Origin: Pseudomonadales bacterium
GTDB lineage: Bacteria; Pseudomonadota; Gammaproteobacteria; Pseudomonadales; Azotimanducaceae
Reading direction: 5' to 3'
Assembly (NCBI GenBank): GCA_022825925.1
Contig: JAJDVW010000126.1
Span: 33,318 to 97,317 of the forward strand
DNA: 64,000 nucleotides
Both the position numbers and the translations under genes were made by a program. A model generated the notes under the pieces. That model worked only from the letters and a program-made list of their open reading frames with translations. It was not told the DNA's origin and did no database searches. Below are positions 42,978-52,019 of this stretch, piece after piece (within the stretch, counting starts at the first letter, position 1; each line of letters opens with the position of its first letter).

Positions 42978-45581
42978 TCAGGCGGCTTCCTCGACGGGCT
43001 GGTCGAGGACTCGTACCACGCCGCTGCTCCCGTCCACCTCGATCATCTGGCCGTCGCTCAGCACGTCGGTGACGCCGTCGATGCCGGAGACGCAAGGGAG
43101 CCCGTACTCCCGGGCGATCACGGCGCCGTGCTGCAGGGCGCCGCCCACTTCGAGCACCACGCCCGCGGCGTTGATGAAGATCGGCGTCCAGCCCGGGTCG
43201 GAGGCGTGCGTGACGAGGATCTCGCCTTCCTCCAGCGGCTTCTCGTACGGCCCGTGCAGGACCTTGGCGCGACCGCGCACCGTGCCCGGCGCGATGGGGT
43301 CGCCGACGAGTCCGTCCTCGCTCTCCGGGCGAGGCGCCTGGGGGATCTTCCCGCGGCTGTCGATGATGCGCGGCCAGTTCCGGACGCGGTCGAGTCCCGC
43401 GCGCGGAGCGAGGTTCCGCGCGATCCGTTCCCGCAGGTCGAAGTCCGGGTCGCGTTCGGCCCGGGCGACCTCGGCCGGCCTCAGGTCGAACACCTGGTGC
43501 GGATCGTCCAGCCGGCCGGCGTCCACGAAACGCCGGCCGAGGACCAACGCGCGGCGCCGCAGCAGGTCGACCGTGTAGACGAAGAAGTACTTCGGCGCCT
43601 CCCGGTAGCCCGCCATGCTGCGAATGGTATTCAAGTCCTTCGCGACGCGTTTCTCCTTGCCGCGCGCCCGGGCGATCTCGAGCAGCCGCGCGTGCGCGGC
43701 GATGCGGCGTTGCTCGGTGGTGCGCAAGGTGTCGTTGGCGATGTCGATCGCTTGCAGCTGCTCGAAGAACCCGGGCAGATGCTCGTGGAAGCGCGGCGTG
43801 CCGACGTCGATCTCCCGGATGCAGCGGCAGCCGAACCGTTCGAGATAGTCGTCGAACGCCGCCAGGAACGCGTCCGGGTACGCGCGCTCGCGAATGCGCG
43901 TCTCGAACTCCGCGCCGTCGGCGGTGGCCTGGAACTCGTCGAAGGACGCGAGTTCGAACATCCTGCGACCCATGTCCGCGGTCGGGTTGCCGGGCAGTTC
44001 CATGTCCGCGGCCACCAGCAGGTCGGTGGCCTCCGCGTCGTCCTCGAAGAGCTTCGCGAGGCGCCGCCGCGCGAGCATGGGGGGGATCATGACCCCGGCA
44101 ATGCTCGCGATCTGGACGCCGAAGCGGTCGGCGAACTCGTCCGCCATCTCGTCGAACGGCATGTCGGACCGGGCCAGCTCTCGGCAGCCGGCGAGGTCGC
44201 GGTCGAACAGGGCCTCGTAGTCGCGCACCGCCCTGTCCGACGCGAACAGGCCCTTGAACATCTCCGGCATGCTCTTGAGGACGAACAGCAGCAACTTCAT
44301 GGCCGCGCCCTTCAGCGGCTCGGGGACCTTCTCCGGGAGGTACTCGCCCTTGAGGTCGACGCTTTCCATGAGCCGCCGCGTGGGCGTGTCGTAGGTCTTC
44401 AGGACGCTGCCGATGAAGCTGCCGAGGGCCTTGGCGAAGTTGGACAGGTGCAGGTACGCGCGACCGTCCATGTTGATCATCGTGCCGTCCAGGCCATGGT
44501 CCACGATTCCGGCATCGCCCTTCATCTTCACCACCATCTCGCCGAATACGTGGTTCCCCATCACGGAGAGCGCCTCCGAGAACCCCTGGCTGAGCACGAT
44601 CATGTCCAGATACAGGTTCTTCCGGGCGCCGGGCTCGGTGATCATGCCCGGCGGCAGGGGGACGTAGGCGGTGATGGGCCGTGACTGCAGCAGGTAGAGC
44701 TCCCCGTCGTGGATGGCCCATTCGATGTCCATCGGCGCGCCGTAGTGGGCTTCCGCGTCGGTGGCGAGTTGCGCCACGGCGAGGGCCTGCTCGTCCGTGA
44801 GACATGCTGCCTCCGGCTCGGCGTTGTCGCGTTCTTCCGTGCCGCCGCCGTTCACCAGCCAGGCGGCGTGGGACTTGGCCGCGACGGCGCGCTCCAGGAT
44901 CTCGCCGCGCACCTTCTCCACGACAAAGGTGTCCGGCGTGACGTGGCCGTTCACCACGGTCTCGCCGAGGCCGAAGTTGGCGTTGATCACGGCCTCGTCG
45001 TAGCAGTTGTTCCGGGGGTTCAGGGAGAACGCGACGCCGGCGACATCGGACGGCACCTGCTCCTGCACGATGACGGCGATGCGGGGATCGTCCGTGGCCA
45101 TGCCGTGCTGGCGCTTGTAGGCGACGATGCGTTCGTCGAAGACCGACGTGAAGCTGGTCCGGAGCGCTTCTTCCAGGGTGTCGGGCGTGACCCCCAGCGT
45201 CGTCTCGTACCCGCCGGCGAAGGAGGTGCCTTCGAGGTCTTCCTCCGGGGAGGAGGAGCGCACGGCGAAGCATCGCTCGGCGTTCAGGGCGCCCAGCGCG
45301 TATTCGAGTTCGGTGCGCTGCCCATCGATGAGGGCGAGCGACGCGCACGAGGCCTTGACGGCGTCGCAGGCGGTACGGGTGTCGTCGTCCGCGCTGTCGA
45401 GGAATGCCTGCCAGGCCGGGCCGGCCCGCACTGCGTCGAGCCAGGGCCGGAAGAACTCCACGTCGAGCACGAAGCCGGCCGGCACGTTGAAACCCGCCGC
45501 CGTCGCCTCGATCAGCGAGCGCGCCTTGCCGCCGACCTGCCCGAGGGCGGGAACCGGCGTTCCGGAAAACGGATGAATCAC
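42978..45581 (-). CDS. PEP-utilising enzyme, rifampicin-phosphotransferase-like (copy A)
   Basis: The 867-residue protein has three domains. An ATP-grasp domain (about 1-325) includes AERCFAVRSSSPEEDLEGTS and VQEQVPSDVAGVAFSLNP. A substrate domain covers about 330-745. A swivelling phospho-His domain ends the protein, with VLEVGGALQHGAVIAREYG (His near 818) and DPGWTPIFINAAG. Layout and length match rifampicin phosphotransferase (Rph), which uses ATP and a phospho-His carrier, but PEP synthase-like reactions are also possible. The GTG start at 45581 has GAGGAG before it. Gap to the GOLPH3 gene is 21 nt. It is a tandem paralogue of copy B. Confidence 0.82.
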   Translation of the reverse strand: MIHPFSGTPVPALGQVGGKARSLIEATAAGFNVPAGFVLDVEFFRPWLDAVRAGPAWQAFLDSADDDTRTACDAVKASCASLALIDGQRTELEYALGALNAERCFAVRSSSPEEDLEGTSFAGGYETTLGVTPDTLEEALRTSFTSVFDERIVAYKRQHGMATDDPRIAVIVQEQVPSDVAGVAFSLNPRNNCYDEAVINANFGLGETVVNGHVTPDTFVVEKVRGEILERAVAAKSHAAWLVNGGGTEERDNAEPEAACLTDEQALAVAQLATDAEAHYGAPMDIEWAIHDGELYLLQSRPITAYVPLPPGMITEPGARKNLYLDMIVLSQGFSEALSVMGNHVFGEMVVKMKGDAGIVDHGLDGTMINMDGRAYLHLSNFAKALGSFIGSVLKTYDTPTRRLMESVDLKGEYLPEKVPEPLKGAAMKLLLFVLKSMPEMFKGLFASDRAVRDYEALFDRDLAGCRELARSDMPFDEMADEFADRFGVQIASIAGVMIPPMLARRRLAKLFEDDAEATDLLVAADMELPGNPTADMGRRMFELASFDEFQATADGAEFETRIRERAYPDAFLAAFDDYLERFGCRCIREIDVGTPRFHEHLPGFFEQLQAIDIANDTLRTTEQRRIAAHARLLEIARARGKEKRVAKDLNTIRSMAGYREAPKYFFVYTVDLLRRRALVLGRRFVDAGRLDDPHQVFDLRPAEVARAERDPDFDLRERIARNLAPRAGLDRVRNWPRIIDSRGKIPQAPRPESEDGLVGDPIAPGTVRGRAKVLHGPYEKPLEEGEILVTHASDPGWTPIFINAAGVVLEVGGALQHGAVIAREYGLPCVSGIDGVTDVLSDGQMIEVDGSSGVVRVLDQPVEEAA

Positions 45582-45598
45582 GATCTCCTCATTCTCCT

Positions 45599-45634
45599 CA
45601 TGCGGCTTATGCGGCTTATGCGGCTTATGCGGCT
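45599..45634. repeat. 9-bp tandem repeat of stop codons between the two Rph-like genes
   Basis: Four 9-nt units (TATGCGGCT and one CATGCGGCT) lie here. Read on the minus strand they give EAA-stop, AA-stop, AA-stop and AA-stop codons (GCCGCATAA repeated). They appear to have expanded from the 3' end of copy B. Confidence 0.85.
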
Positions 45635-48213
45635 TCGTCCAGTATGCGAACGACCCCGTTGCTGCCGTCCACCTCGATCATCTGTCCGTCCTCGATCAGG
45701 TTCACTACCCCGTCGAGACCCGACACGCAGGGCAGGCCGTACTCGCGGGCAATGACCGCCCCGTGCTGCAGCGGCCCGCCGACCTCCAGGACCACGCCCG
45801 CCGCGTTGACGAAGATCGGCGTCCAGCCGGGGTCGGATGCCCGGGTGACGAGGATCTCCCCTTCCTCCAACGGCTTCTCGTACGGCGCATGCAGCACCTT
45901 GGCGCGGCCGCGCACGGTACCAGGCGCAATCGCGTCGCCCACCAGGCCGTCCTCCGTCTCGGAGAGCGGCGGGCGCCGGATCTTGCCGCGGCTGTCGATC
46001 ACCCGGGGCCAGTCCCGGACCCGGTCGAGGTGCCGGCGCGTGGACAGGTTCCGCTCGATGGCCGCACGGAGGTCGAAGCCTTCGTCCCGTTCCGCCTCCC
46101 CGAGCTGGAACGGGGTCAGCTCGAAGACCTGTTGCGGATCGTCCATGCGGCCGGCGGCGACCAGTCGCTCGGCAAGCACCAGTGCCCGGCGGCGCAGCAG
46201 GTCGACGACCTGGATGAAGAAGAACTTCGGCGCTTCCCGGTAACCGGCGGCGCTGCGGATCGTGTTCGCGAGTTTTCGGACCTTCTTTTCCTTGCCCCGC
46301 GCGCCGGCGATCTCGAACAGGCGCTCGTGCGCTTCGACGCGACGCCGCTCCGCCGTGGCCATGGCGCCCTTGCCGAGGTCGATGGCGCGGAGCTGGTCGA
46401 AGAACGCCGGCAGGTTCTCGTAGGCCCGGGGCGTCGCGATGTCGATCTCCTTGATCCCGCGGCAGCCGAACCGCTCCATGTAGGCGTCGTAGGCCGACAG
46501 GAACTCCGCGGAGTAGGAGCGGGCGCGGATCTTCGCCTCGAACGCTGCGCCGTCTTCGGTCCCATGGAGTTCGTCGAAGGACGCCAGTTCGAACATCCGG
46601 CGCCCCATCTCGGCGGTCGGATTGCCGGGCAGGTCCATCTCCAGCGCGACGAGCAGGTCCTGCGCCTCCGCGTCGTCCCGGAACAGCCGCGCGAGACGGG
46701 GACGGGCGGCATAGGGCGCGGCGATCGCGCCGACGGACTGGAGCTGGTTCTGGAACAGGACGAGGAGCGCCTCCTGCATCTCGTCGAACGGCATCTCCTG
46801 CCCGGCGAGAACGCGGCCGCTCGCGAGGTCGCGCTCGAAGAGACGCTCGTAGTCCCGCAGGGACTCCTCGACTTTCACCAAGCCCCTGATTACGGACGGC
46901 AGGAGCCGGACCACGGACTTGAGCATCTTCCAGCGCGCACCCTTGAGGGCCTGGGGCAGCTTCTCCGGCCGGTACTCGGCGTCGAAGTCGACGGAGTCGA
47001 CAATCCTGCGCGTCGGCGTGTCGTAGGTCTTGATGAGGCTGCCCACCCCGGACATGCCCAGTGCGCGCACCATGCTGGAGAGATTGAAGTATTGACGGCC
47101 GTCCATGTTGACGACGGTGCCCTCCGCGCCGGCGTCGACCATGATCTCGGCCTTCATCTGGACCAGCATCCGGCCCCAGAGGCCGGCGCCGAGCACGGAG
47201 AGGGAGTCCCCGAAGCCCTGGGTGAGCACGATCATGTCGAGATACAGGTTCTTCCGGGCGCCGGGCTCGGTGATCATGCCCGGCGGCAGGGGGACGTACG
47301 CGGTGATGGGCCGCGACTGCAGGAGGTAAAGCGCCTGCTCGTGGATGGCCCACTCGATGTCCATCGGCGCGCCGTAGTGGGCTTCCGCGTCGGCCGCGAG
47401 TTGCGCCACGGCGAGGGCCTGCTCGTCCGTGAGACATGCTGCCTCCGGCTCCGCGTTGTCGCGTTCCTCGGTGCCGCCGCCGTTCACCAGCCAGGCGGCG
47501 TGGGACTTGGCCGCGATACCGCGCTCCACGATCTCGCCGCGCACCTTCTCCACGACGAAGGTGTCCGGCGTGACGTGGCCGTTCACCACCGTCTCGCCGA
47601 GCCCGAAGTTCGCGTTGATCACGGCCTCGTCGTAGCAGTTGTTCTGCGGATTCAGGGAGAAGGCGACGCCGGCGACATCGGACGGCACCTGCTCCTGCAC
47701 GATGACGGCGATGCGGGGATCGTCCGTGGCCATGCCGTGCTGGCGCTTGTAGGCGACGATGCGTTCGTCGAAGACCGACGTGAAGCTGGTACGGAGCGCT
47801 TCCTCGAGGGTGTTGGGTGCGACGCCCAGCGTCGTCTCGTAGCCGCCGGCGAACGAGGTGCCTTCGAGGTCTTCCTCCGGGGAGGAGGAGCGCACGGCGA
47901 AGCAGCGCTCGGCGTTCAGGGCGCCCAGCGCGGATTCGAGTTCGGTGCGCTGCCCATCGGTGAGGGTGAGCGACGCGCACGAAGCCTTGACGGCATCGCA
48001 CGCGGTACGGGTGTCGTCGTCCGCGCAGTCCAGGAACGCCTGCCAGGCCGGGCCTGCCCGTACCGCGTCGAGCCACGGCCGGAAGAAGTCCACGTCGAGC
48101 ACGAAACCGGCCGGCACGTTGAAGCCGGCCGCCGTCGCCTCGATCAGCGAGCGCGCCTTGCCGCCGACGAGGTCGAGCGCAGGGACCGGAGCGGCCGAGA
48201 ACGGATGGATCAT
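45625..48213 (-). CDS. PEP-utilising enzyme, rifampicin-phosphotransferase-like (copy B)
   Basis: Copy B is 862 residues with the same three domains as copy A: the ATP-grasp start IHPFSAAPVPALDLVGGK, then DPGWTPIFVNAAG and VLEVGGPLQHGAVIAREYG (His near 817). By eye its first 330 or so residues differ from copy A at about 19 positions only, while the middle domain (about 330-560) is far more diverged. The start at 48213 matches the copy A start; the open frame runs to 48324 without similarity. It heads the five-gene directon. A shared ATP domain with different middle domains suggests different acceptor substrates. Confidence 0.82.
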   Translation of the reverse strand: MIHPFSAAPVPALDLVGGKARSLIEATAAGFNVPAGFVLDVDFFRPWLDAVRAGPAWQAFLDCADDDTRTACDAVKASCASLTLTDGQRTELESALGALNAERCFAVRSSSPEEDLEGTSFAGGYETTLGVAPNTLEEALRTSFTSVFDERIVAYKRQHGMATDDPRIAVIVQEQVPSDVAGVAFSLNPQNNCYDEAVINANFGLGETVVNGHVTPDTFVVEKVRGEIVERGIAAKSHAAWLVNGGGTEERDNAEPEAACLTDEQALAVAQLAADAEAHYGAPMDIEWAIHEQALYLLQSRPITAYVPLPPGMITEPGARKNLYLDMIVLTQGFGDSLSVLGAGLWGRMLVQMKAEIMVDAGAEGTVVNMDGRQYFNLSSMVRALGMSGVGSLIKTYDTPTRRIVDSVDFDAEYRPEKLPQALKGARWKMLKSVVRLLPSVIRGLVKVEESLRDYERLFERDLASGRVLAGQEMPFDEMQEALLVLFQNQLQSVGAIAAPYAARPRLARLFRDDAEAQDLLVALEMDLPGNPTAEMGRRMFELASFDELHGTEDGAAFEAKIRARSYSAEFLSAYDAYMERFGCRGIKEIDIATPRAYENLPAFFDQLRAIDLGKGAMATAERRRVEAHERLFEIAGARGKEKKVRKLANTIRSAAGYREAPKFFFIQVVDLLRRRALVLAERLVAAGRMDDPQQVFELTPFQLGEAERDEGFDLRAAIERNLSTRRHLDRVRDWPRVIDSRGKIRRPPLSETEDGLVGDAIAPGTVRGRAKVLHAPYEKPLEEGEILVTRASDPGWTPIFVNAAGVVLEVGGPLQHGAVIAREYGLPCVSGLDGVVNLIEDGQMIEVDGSNGVVRILDEAA

Positions 48214-48386
48214 GGTGTCGCTCCCCGTGGCCCGCCAGCGAGCCGAGCAGGTGAAGTTCAGAAAGCAAACGATGGTGCCACATATTCGACCGCGCGATTT
48301 ACCCGACCGGCAGGGCGCGACCACCAGGGCGATTGTCGCGGATGCCGCTACCTGTCACAGTCGGCATCTGGCCAGGGAGCGGCGCG

Positions 48387-49331
48387 ATGAACGGTCTGTC
48401 GCTGGTGATGCGCACCGAGGGGCGAAAGCGCCTCGTGCTGTTCGTGGCGCTCGCCGGGGCGCTGTGGGTCGGACATCCGGCCCTGGCGCTCTTCGCCGGC
48501 GCCGCTGTCGGTCTCGTGCTGGCCCCGCATCTGCCCGCCTACGTCGACCGCGCCGGCAAGCTGTCCCTGCAGGCGGCGATCGTGCTGCTCGGCTTCACGC
48601 TGAATGTCCGGGCGCTGTGGGAAACGAGCCGCGACTACTCGTCGCTCATCGTGGCATTCGTCATTGGCACGCTCGTCCTGGGACTCGCCATCGGCAAGCT
48701 GGTGAAGGCGGACAAGGACCAGTCCCGCCTGCTGAGCACCGGTACGGCGATCTGCGGCGGCACGGCGGTCGCGACGCTCGCGCCGATCATCCGCGCCCGA
48801 CCCGAGTCGGTGGCGGTCTCCATCGGCATCGTGTTCGTGCTCAACGCGGTCGCGATCCTGGTGCTGCCGTGGCTTGGCCACGTGCTGCAGATGTCGCAGG
48901 ATCAGTTCGGCGTCTGGGCGGCGCTGGCGATCCACGACACGAGTTCGGTGGTAGGCGCCTCGGCGATCTTCGGGGATCGGGCGCTCGAAGTCGCGACGAC
49001 CGTCAAGCTGCTCAGGACGCTCCTGCTCGTGCCGGTCGCTTTCGCGGCGGGGATCCTGCTGCGGCGAAGCGAGGCCAAGCTCCGGATTCCCGGCTTTCTC
49101 GTGCTGTTCGTGGCCGCGTCCGTTGCCGGCAGCCTTCTCGAGCCGCCGCTCGTACTGATATCGGGAGTGAAGGCGGCCAGCCAGGTGCTCCTCGTGGCGG
49201 CCCTGTTCTGTATCGGGATGGAGCTCAGGCGGGCGACGATCGCGTCGCTGAACGGTCGGGCGGTCGCGCTCGGTGTCGTGCTGTGGCTGCTCGTCTTGCC
49301 GGTCACCTGGGTCGCGGCGATGGCGTGGTGA
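48387..49331 (+). CDS. YeiH-like putative sulfate exporter/transporter (UPF0324)
   Basis: The 314-residue protein has nine or ten hydrophobic helices and family motifs: LSLQAAIVLLGFTLNVRALW, LLSTGTAICGGTAVATLAP and AIHDTSSVVGASAIFGDRAL. The family was linked to sulfonate or sulfate export in some bacteria, without direct proof of transport. GGGAG before ATG 48387 supports the start. It is divergent from copy B, with a 173-bp shared upstream region. Confidence 0.85.
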   Translation: MNGLSLVMRTEGRKRLVLFVALAGALWVGHPALALFAGAAVGLVLAPHLPAYVDRAGKLSLQAAIVLLGFTLNVRALWETSRDYSSLIVAFVIGTLVLGLAIGKLVKADKDQSRLLSTGTAICGGTAVATLAPIIRARPESVAVSIGIVFVLNAVAILVLPWLGHVLQMSQDQFGVWAALAIHDTSSVVGASAIFGDRALEVATTVKLLRTLLLVPVAFAAGILLRRSEAKLRIPGFLVLFVAASVAGSLLEPPLVLISGVKAASQVLLVAALFCIGMELRRATIASLNGRAVALGVVLWLLVLPVTWVAAMAW

Positions 49332-49395
49332 TCGGCATATCCGTAGGCGAAATCGTTATTTCCCGGACGCGGATTATTCCGGTAGCGTCTCACCC

Positions 49396-49485
49396 ATGGT
49401 TATCGGATCCGTCTACTTCGACTGGAAGAGCCTCGCGAGCCTCGCGCTCGTCGCGGGCTTCTTCGCCCTCGCGATAGCCCTCTGA
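49396..49485 (+). CDS. Possible small membrane peptide (29 residues)
   Basis: The frame reads MVIGSVYFDW and then SLASLALVAGFFALAIAL, one predicted transmembrane helix after a short aromatic segment. It follows the transporter gene by about 65 nt. There is no clear ribosome binding site and no homology that I recognise, so it may be a chance ORF. Confidence 0.25.
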   Translation: MVIGSVYFDWKSLASLALVAGFFALAIAL

Positions 49486-49513
49486 CCGCCGCGTCGGACC
49501 CAAAACGTCCCCC

Positions 49514-50437
49514 TTACAGCAGGTGCAGGATCGGCACCGTCACGGTCGCCTGCGTGTCGCCGAGCTGCTTGTCCCCGACGATGCCCCCGAAGAACGTGCT
49601 GCCGGTCAGGTCGTGGAAGTACCGCACGCCGGGGTAGTACACCAGCCCGACCATGTCGAAGCTCGCGTCGCCCTCGAGCGTCACGGCGGGCCCCACGTGC
49701 ATCGGACCGTGACCGCCCCGCGCCATCAGCGCCATCATGGCCGCGGTGTATTGCGCATCTGCGGCCGCCTCCTCCGGAGTACCCGCCTGCAGGAGGTTGG
49801 CGACGAGTATGGCGTCCCTGCCGAGTTCACCCTCTTCGAGCAGCGTCGCGCGCTGTTCGTCCGTGGCAACCTTGATCGAGCCTGGCGGCGCCGGCTCGAA
49901 GGGCAGCGCGGGGGGCTGGAAGGTGACGGCCTGCACGAAGCGGGACAGGAGAAACCGCTGCACGAGGGCCAGGTTGGCGAGGGCGGAGCGTTTCATGCCG
50001 TGAGTGTACGTCGTAGCGAAGCCGCCCAGGGCCGCCCGTACGCCGGCGTTCTCGCGCCAGAGGTCGTAGGCGGAGCGGTCGTCGAACTGAAGCACCGCGA
50101 GCGCGTCCCAGGCCACGTCTTCGTCGAGCGCCTCGATCACCTGGCGGGAGGGCTGCCCGTTCATGGCGACCTTCCCGACATAGACCGTCTGCGCTACGGG
50201 CAGTGCGTTCGTCGCCGCGCGCAGGGCGCCCGTGGCGGCGAACAGGTCGGCGTCCGGCGGGAGCTTCAGGAACAGGACCGCGTGCAGCGCGTCGCTCGAG
50301 TGAAACACGTCCTGCGCGTCGTGCAGGGCGTTGCGGCGGGCGTCCAGGTAGCGCAGGTGCTGCCAGACCATGGCGGCGACGACCGCCGCCACCAGGAGGC
50401 CCAGGATCCAGATCGTGATCGTGCCGGGCTTGCCCAT
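49514..50437 (-). CDS. Hypothetical membrane-anchored protein with dimeric alpha-beta-barrel-like region
   Basis: The 307-residue protein has one N-terminal helix (ITIWILGLLVAAVVAAMVWQ). A region with ALHAVLFLKLPPDADLFAAT, QTVYVGKVAMNGQPSR and WDALAVLQFDDRSAYDLW is reminiscent of DUF1330/EthD-type ferredoxin-like domains. I do not recognise a family with confidence. The ATG at 50437 is the first with a matching anchor. It is 32 nt from the NIPSNAP-family gene on the same strand. Confidence 0.55.
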   Translation of the reverse strand: MGKPGTITIWILGLLVAAVVAAMVWQHLRYLDARRNALHDAQDVFHSSDALHAVLFLKLPPDADLFAATGALRAATNALPVAQTVYVGKVAMNGQPSRQVIEALDEDVAWDALAVLQFDDRSAYDLWRENAGVRAALGGFATTYTHGMKRSALANLALVQRFLLSRFVQAVTFQPPALPFEPAPPGSIKVATDEQRATLLEEGELGRDAILVANLLQAGTPEEAAADAQYTAAMMALMARGGHGPMHVGPAVTLEGDASFDMVGLVYYPGVRYFHDLTGSTFFGGIVGDKQLGDTQATVTVPILHLL

Positions 50438-50469
50438 GCCCCCGACCCCTCCCCGAGCGGGGGCCGACG

Positions 50470-50805
50470 CTATAGCTGTTCCGCGAACTTCGCCTCGGTC
50501 CGGTGGTAGTTCTCGAGCCCCGGGTTCCTGCCCATGATCCCGCGCCACTCGTCGTTGTCGAAGACCCGGCCCATCACGGAGTGGCGCGTCTCGATGTCGT
50601 CCCAGCGGATGATCCACGTGACCGTGGCGGTCCCGAGATCGTCCTGCGGCTGGCCGTTCACCTGCGGGGGTTCGTCGAGGTTGACCCAGAAGCCGACGAG
50701 ATCGAGGTGCTCGCGGAGGTACGGTAGCGCGATGTCCGTCGCCCAGGTCCGGTACGCCGCCATGGCGCTCGGTTCGTAGTGGTAGTTGCGGATCTCGTAG
50801 ATCAT
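50470..50805 (-). CDS. NIPSNAP-domain protein
   Basis: This 111-residue protein matches the NIPSNAP dimeric ferredoxin-like domain: MIYEIRNYHYEPSAMAAYRT, LDLVGFWVNLDEPPQVNG and VTWIIRWDDIETRHSVMGRV. Its function is unknown. The start at 50805 (MIYEIRNYHYEP) is typical of the family; a start six codons earlier at 50823 exists. It lies 15 nt downstream of the serine hydrolase gene. Confidence 0.8.
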   Translation of the reverse strand: MIYEIRNYHYEPSAMAAYRTWATDIALPYLREHLDLVGFWVNLDEPPQVNGQPQDDLGTATVTWIIRWDDIETRHSVMGRVFDNDEWRGIMGRNPGLENYHRTEAKFAEQL

Positions 50806-50819
50806 CTTCCGTCCTCTGT

Positions 50820-52019
50820 TCATCCGCCCGCGGCGCGGGCATCCAGGTGCGCCACCAGGGCCGCGAAGAATGCCTCCCGATGCCGGGGAGGCAGGCCGCC
50901 CACGGCGGTCGGTGCGGCGCCGTGCGTGGCCACGACGAGGTTCCGCTCCGGGTAAACGGCGATCGTCTGCCCGAAGATGCCGAGTGCCCGGTACTGGCCC
51001 TCCGGCCACAGCCACCACAGGTAGCCGTACTGGTCGGACCCCTTCGAACGCGCCGTGGACGCCTGCATCCATCCGTCGGGCAACACCCGCGTGCCGTCGG
51101 CGAGGACGCCGTCGGCGAGCGCGAACAGGCCGATGCGCGCGTAGTCGCGCAGCGTCGCGTTGATGCAGCAGCCGCCGAGCTCGCCCCCGCCCGGACCGTG
51201 CGTCATCCAGTGCGCGTCCGCCTCCATGCCGAACGGCCGCCACACCCTGTGCGTGAGATAGGTCGCGAGGTTGTTGCCGATGGCGGCGCGGACCAGGGCG
51301 CCGACCAGGTTCGTCTCGGCGGTGTTGTAATTGAAGAGCGCGCCCGCCGCTCCGACGCGCTCCTTGCCCGCGAGCATCCCGTACATTCCGACGAGCGTCG
51401 GCGGCGTGGTGTTGACGTCCGAAGTGGGGTCCGCGTAGTCCTCGTTCCACTGCACGCCGGACGCCATCTGCAGGAGGTTCCCGATCGTGACGTCGTCGTA
51501 GGCCGAGCCCTTGAGACGCGGGAGATAGGCCGTGACCGGCTCGTCCACGGAGGCGATGTAGCCGTCGAGGATGGCGGCGCCGGCGAGCATCGACACGACG
51601 GACTTCGCGACCGAGAACGACACCCACGGGCTCGCGGCGTCATTGCCGGCGGCGTAGCGCTCGAGCAGGATCTCGCCGTCCTGCACCGCGATCAGGCCGG
51701 CGACGTGGCCGCGGGCCATGTAGTCGTCGATGCCGAGGGACTCCCCCTCGAGCTCGTAAGTCAGCTCGGTGATGGGTGCTTCCGAATCGGGCAGCGGCAG
51801 GACCGTTCCGCCGGCCTCGATCCTGCGCGCCGGAAAGATGGACACGAGGTTACGGAAGCCCGCGACCTTCTGCTTCGGCTCCCAGAACAGAAACCGGGCC
51901 GGGTCGCCGAAGTGCGCGGCGTCTTCGCTCGGGTCCACGTACGGAAGCTCGGCTTGGGCCGCGCCGGCGAACGCGAGAAGCGCGGTCCAGAGCGATGCGA
52001 GGGCGATACGATGCGTCAT
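50820..52019 (-). CDS. Serine hydrolase of the class C beta-lactamase type (copy 3)
   Basis: The 399-residue protein has a signal (LASLWTALLAFAGAAQA). The catalytic SxxK is in SPWVSFSVAKSVVSMLAG, the second motif is FNYNTAETNLVGALVR (YxN), and a Gly-rich segment GHPGGGELGGCCINATLRDY-like (THGPGGGELGG) follows. It is more distant from the tandem pair at 11.7-14.4 kb than these are from each other. The ATG overlaps the stop of the selenoprotein gene (ATGA), giving likely cotranscription. Substrate unknown. Confidence 0.85.
   Translation of the reverse strand: MTHRIALASLWTALLAFAGAAQAELPYVDPSEDAAHFGDPARFLFWEPKQKVAGFRNLVSIFPARRIEAGGTVLPLPDSEAPITELTYELEGESLGIDDYMARGHVAGLIAVQDGEILLERYAAGNDAASPWVSFSVAKSVVSMLAGAAILDGYIASVDEPVTAYLPRLKGSAYDDVTIGNLLQMASGVQWNEDYADPTSDVNTTPPTLVGMYGMLAGKERVGAAGALFNYNTAETNLVGALVRAAIGNNLATYLTHRVWRPFGMEADAHWMTHGPGGGELGGCCINATLRDYARIGLFALADGVLADGTRVLPDGWMQASTARSKGSDQYGYLWWLWPEGQYRALGIFGQTIAVYPERNLVVATHGAAPTAVGGLPPRHREAFFAALVAHLDARAAGG

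Noticed and set aside
42978..48213. The two PEP-utilising enzymes as PEP synthase (ppsA) or pyruvate phosphate dikinase
   Set aside because: The GGALQHGAVIAREYG and DPGWTPIFINAAG signatures and 862-867-residue length fit Rph-type enzymes better, and the PEP-binding C-terminal TIM barrel is absent.
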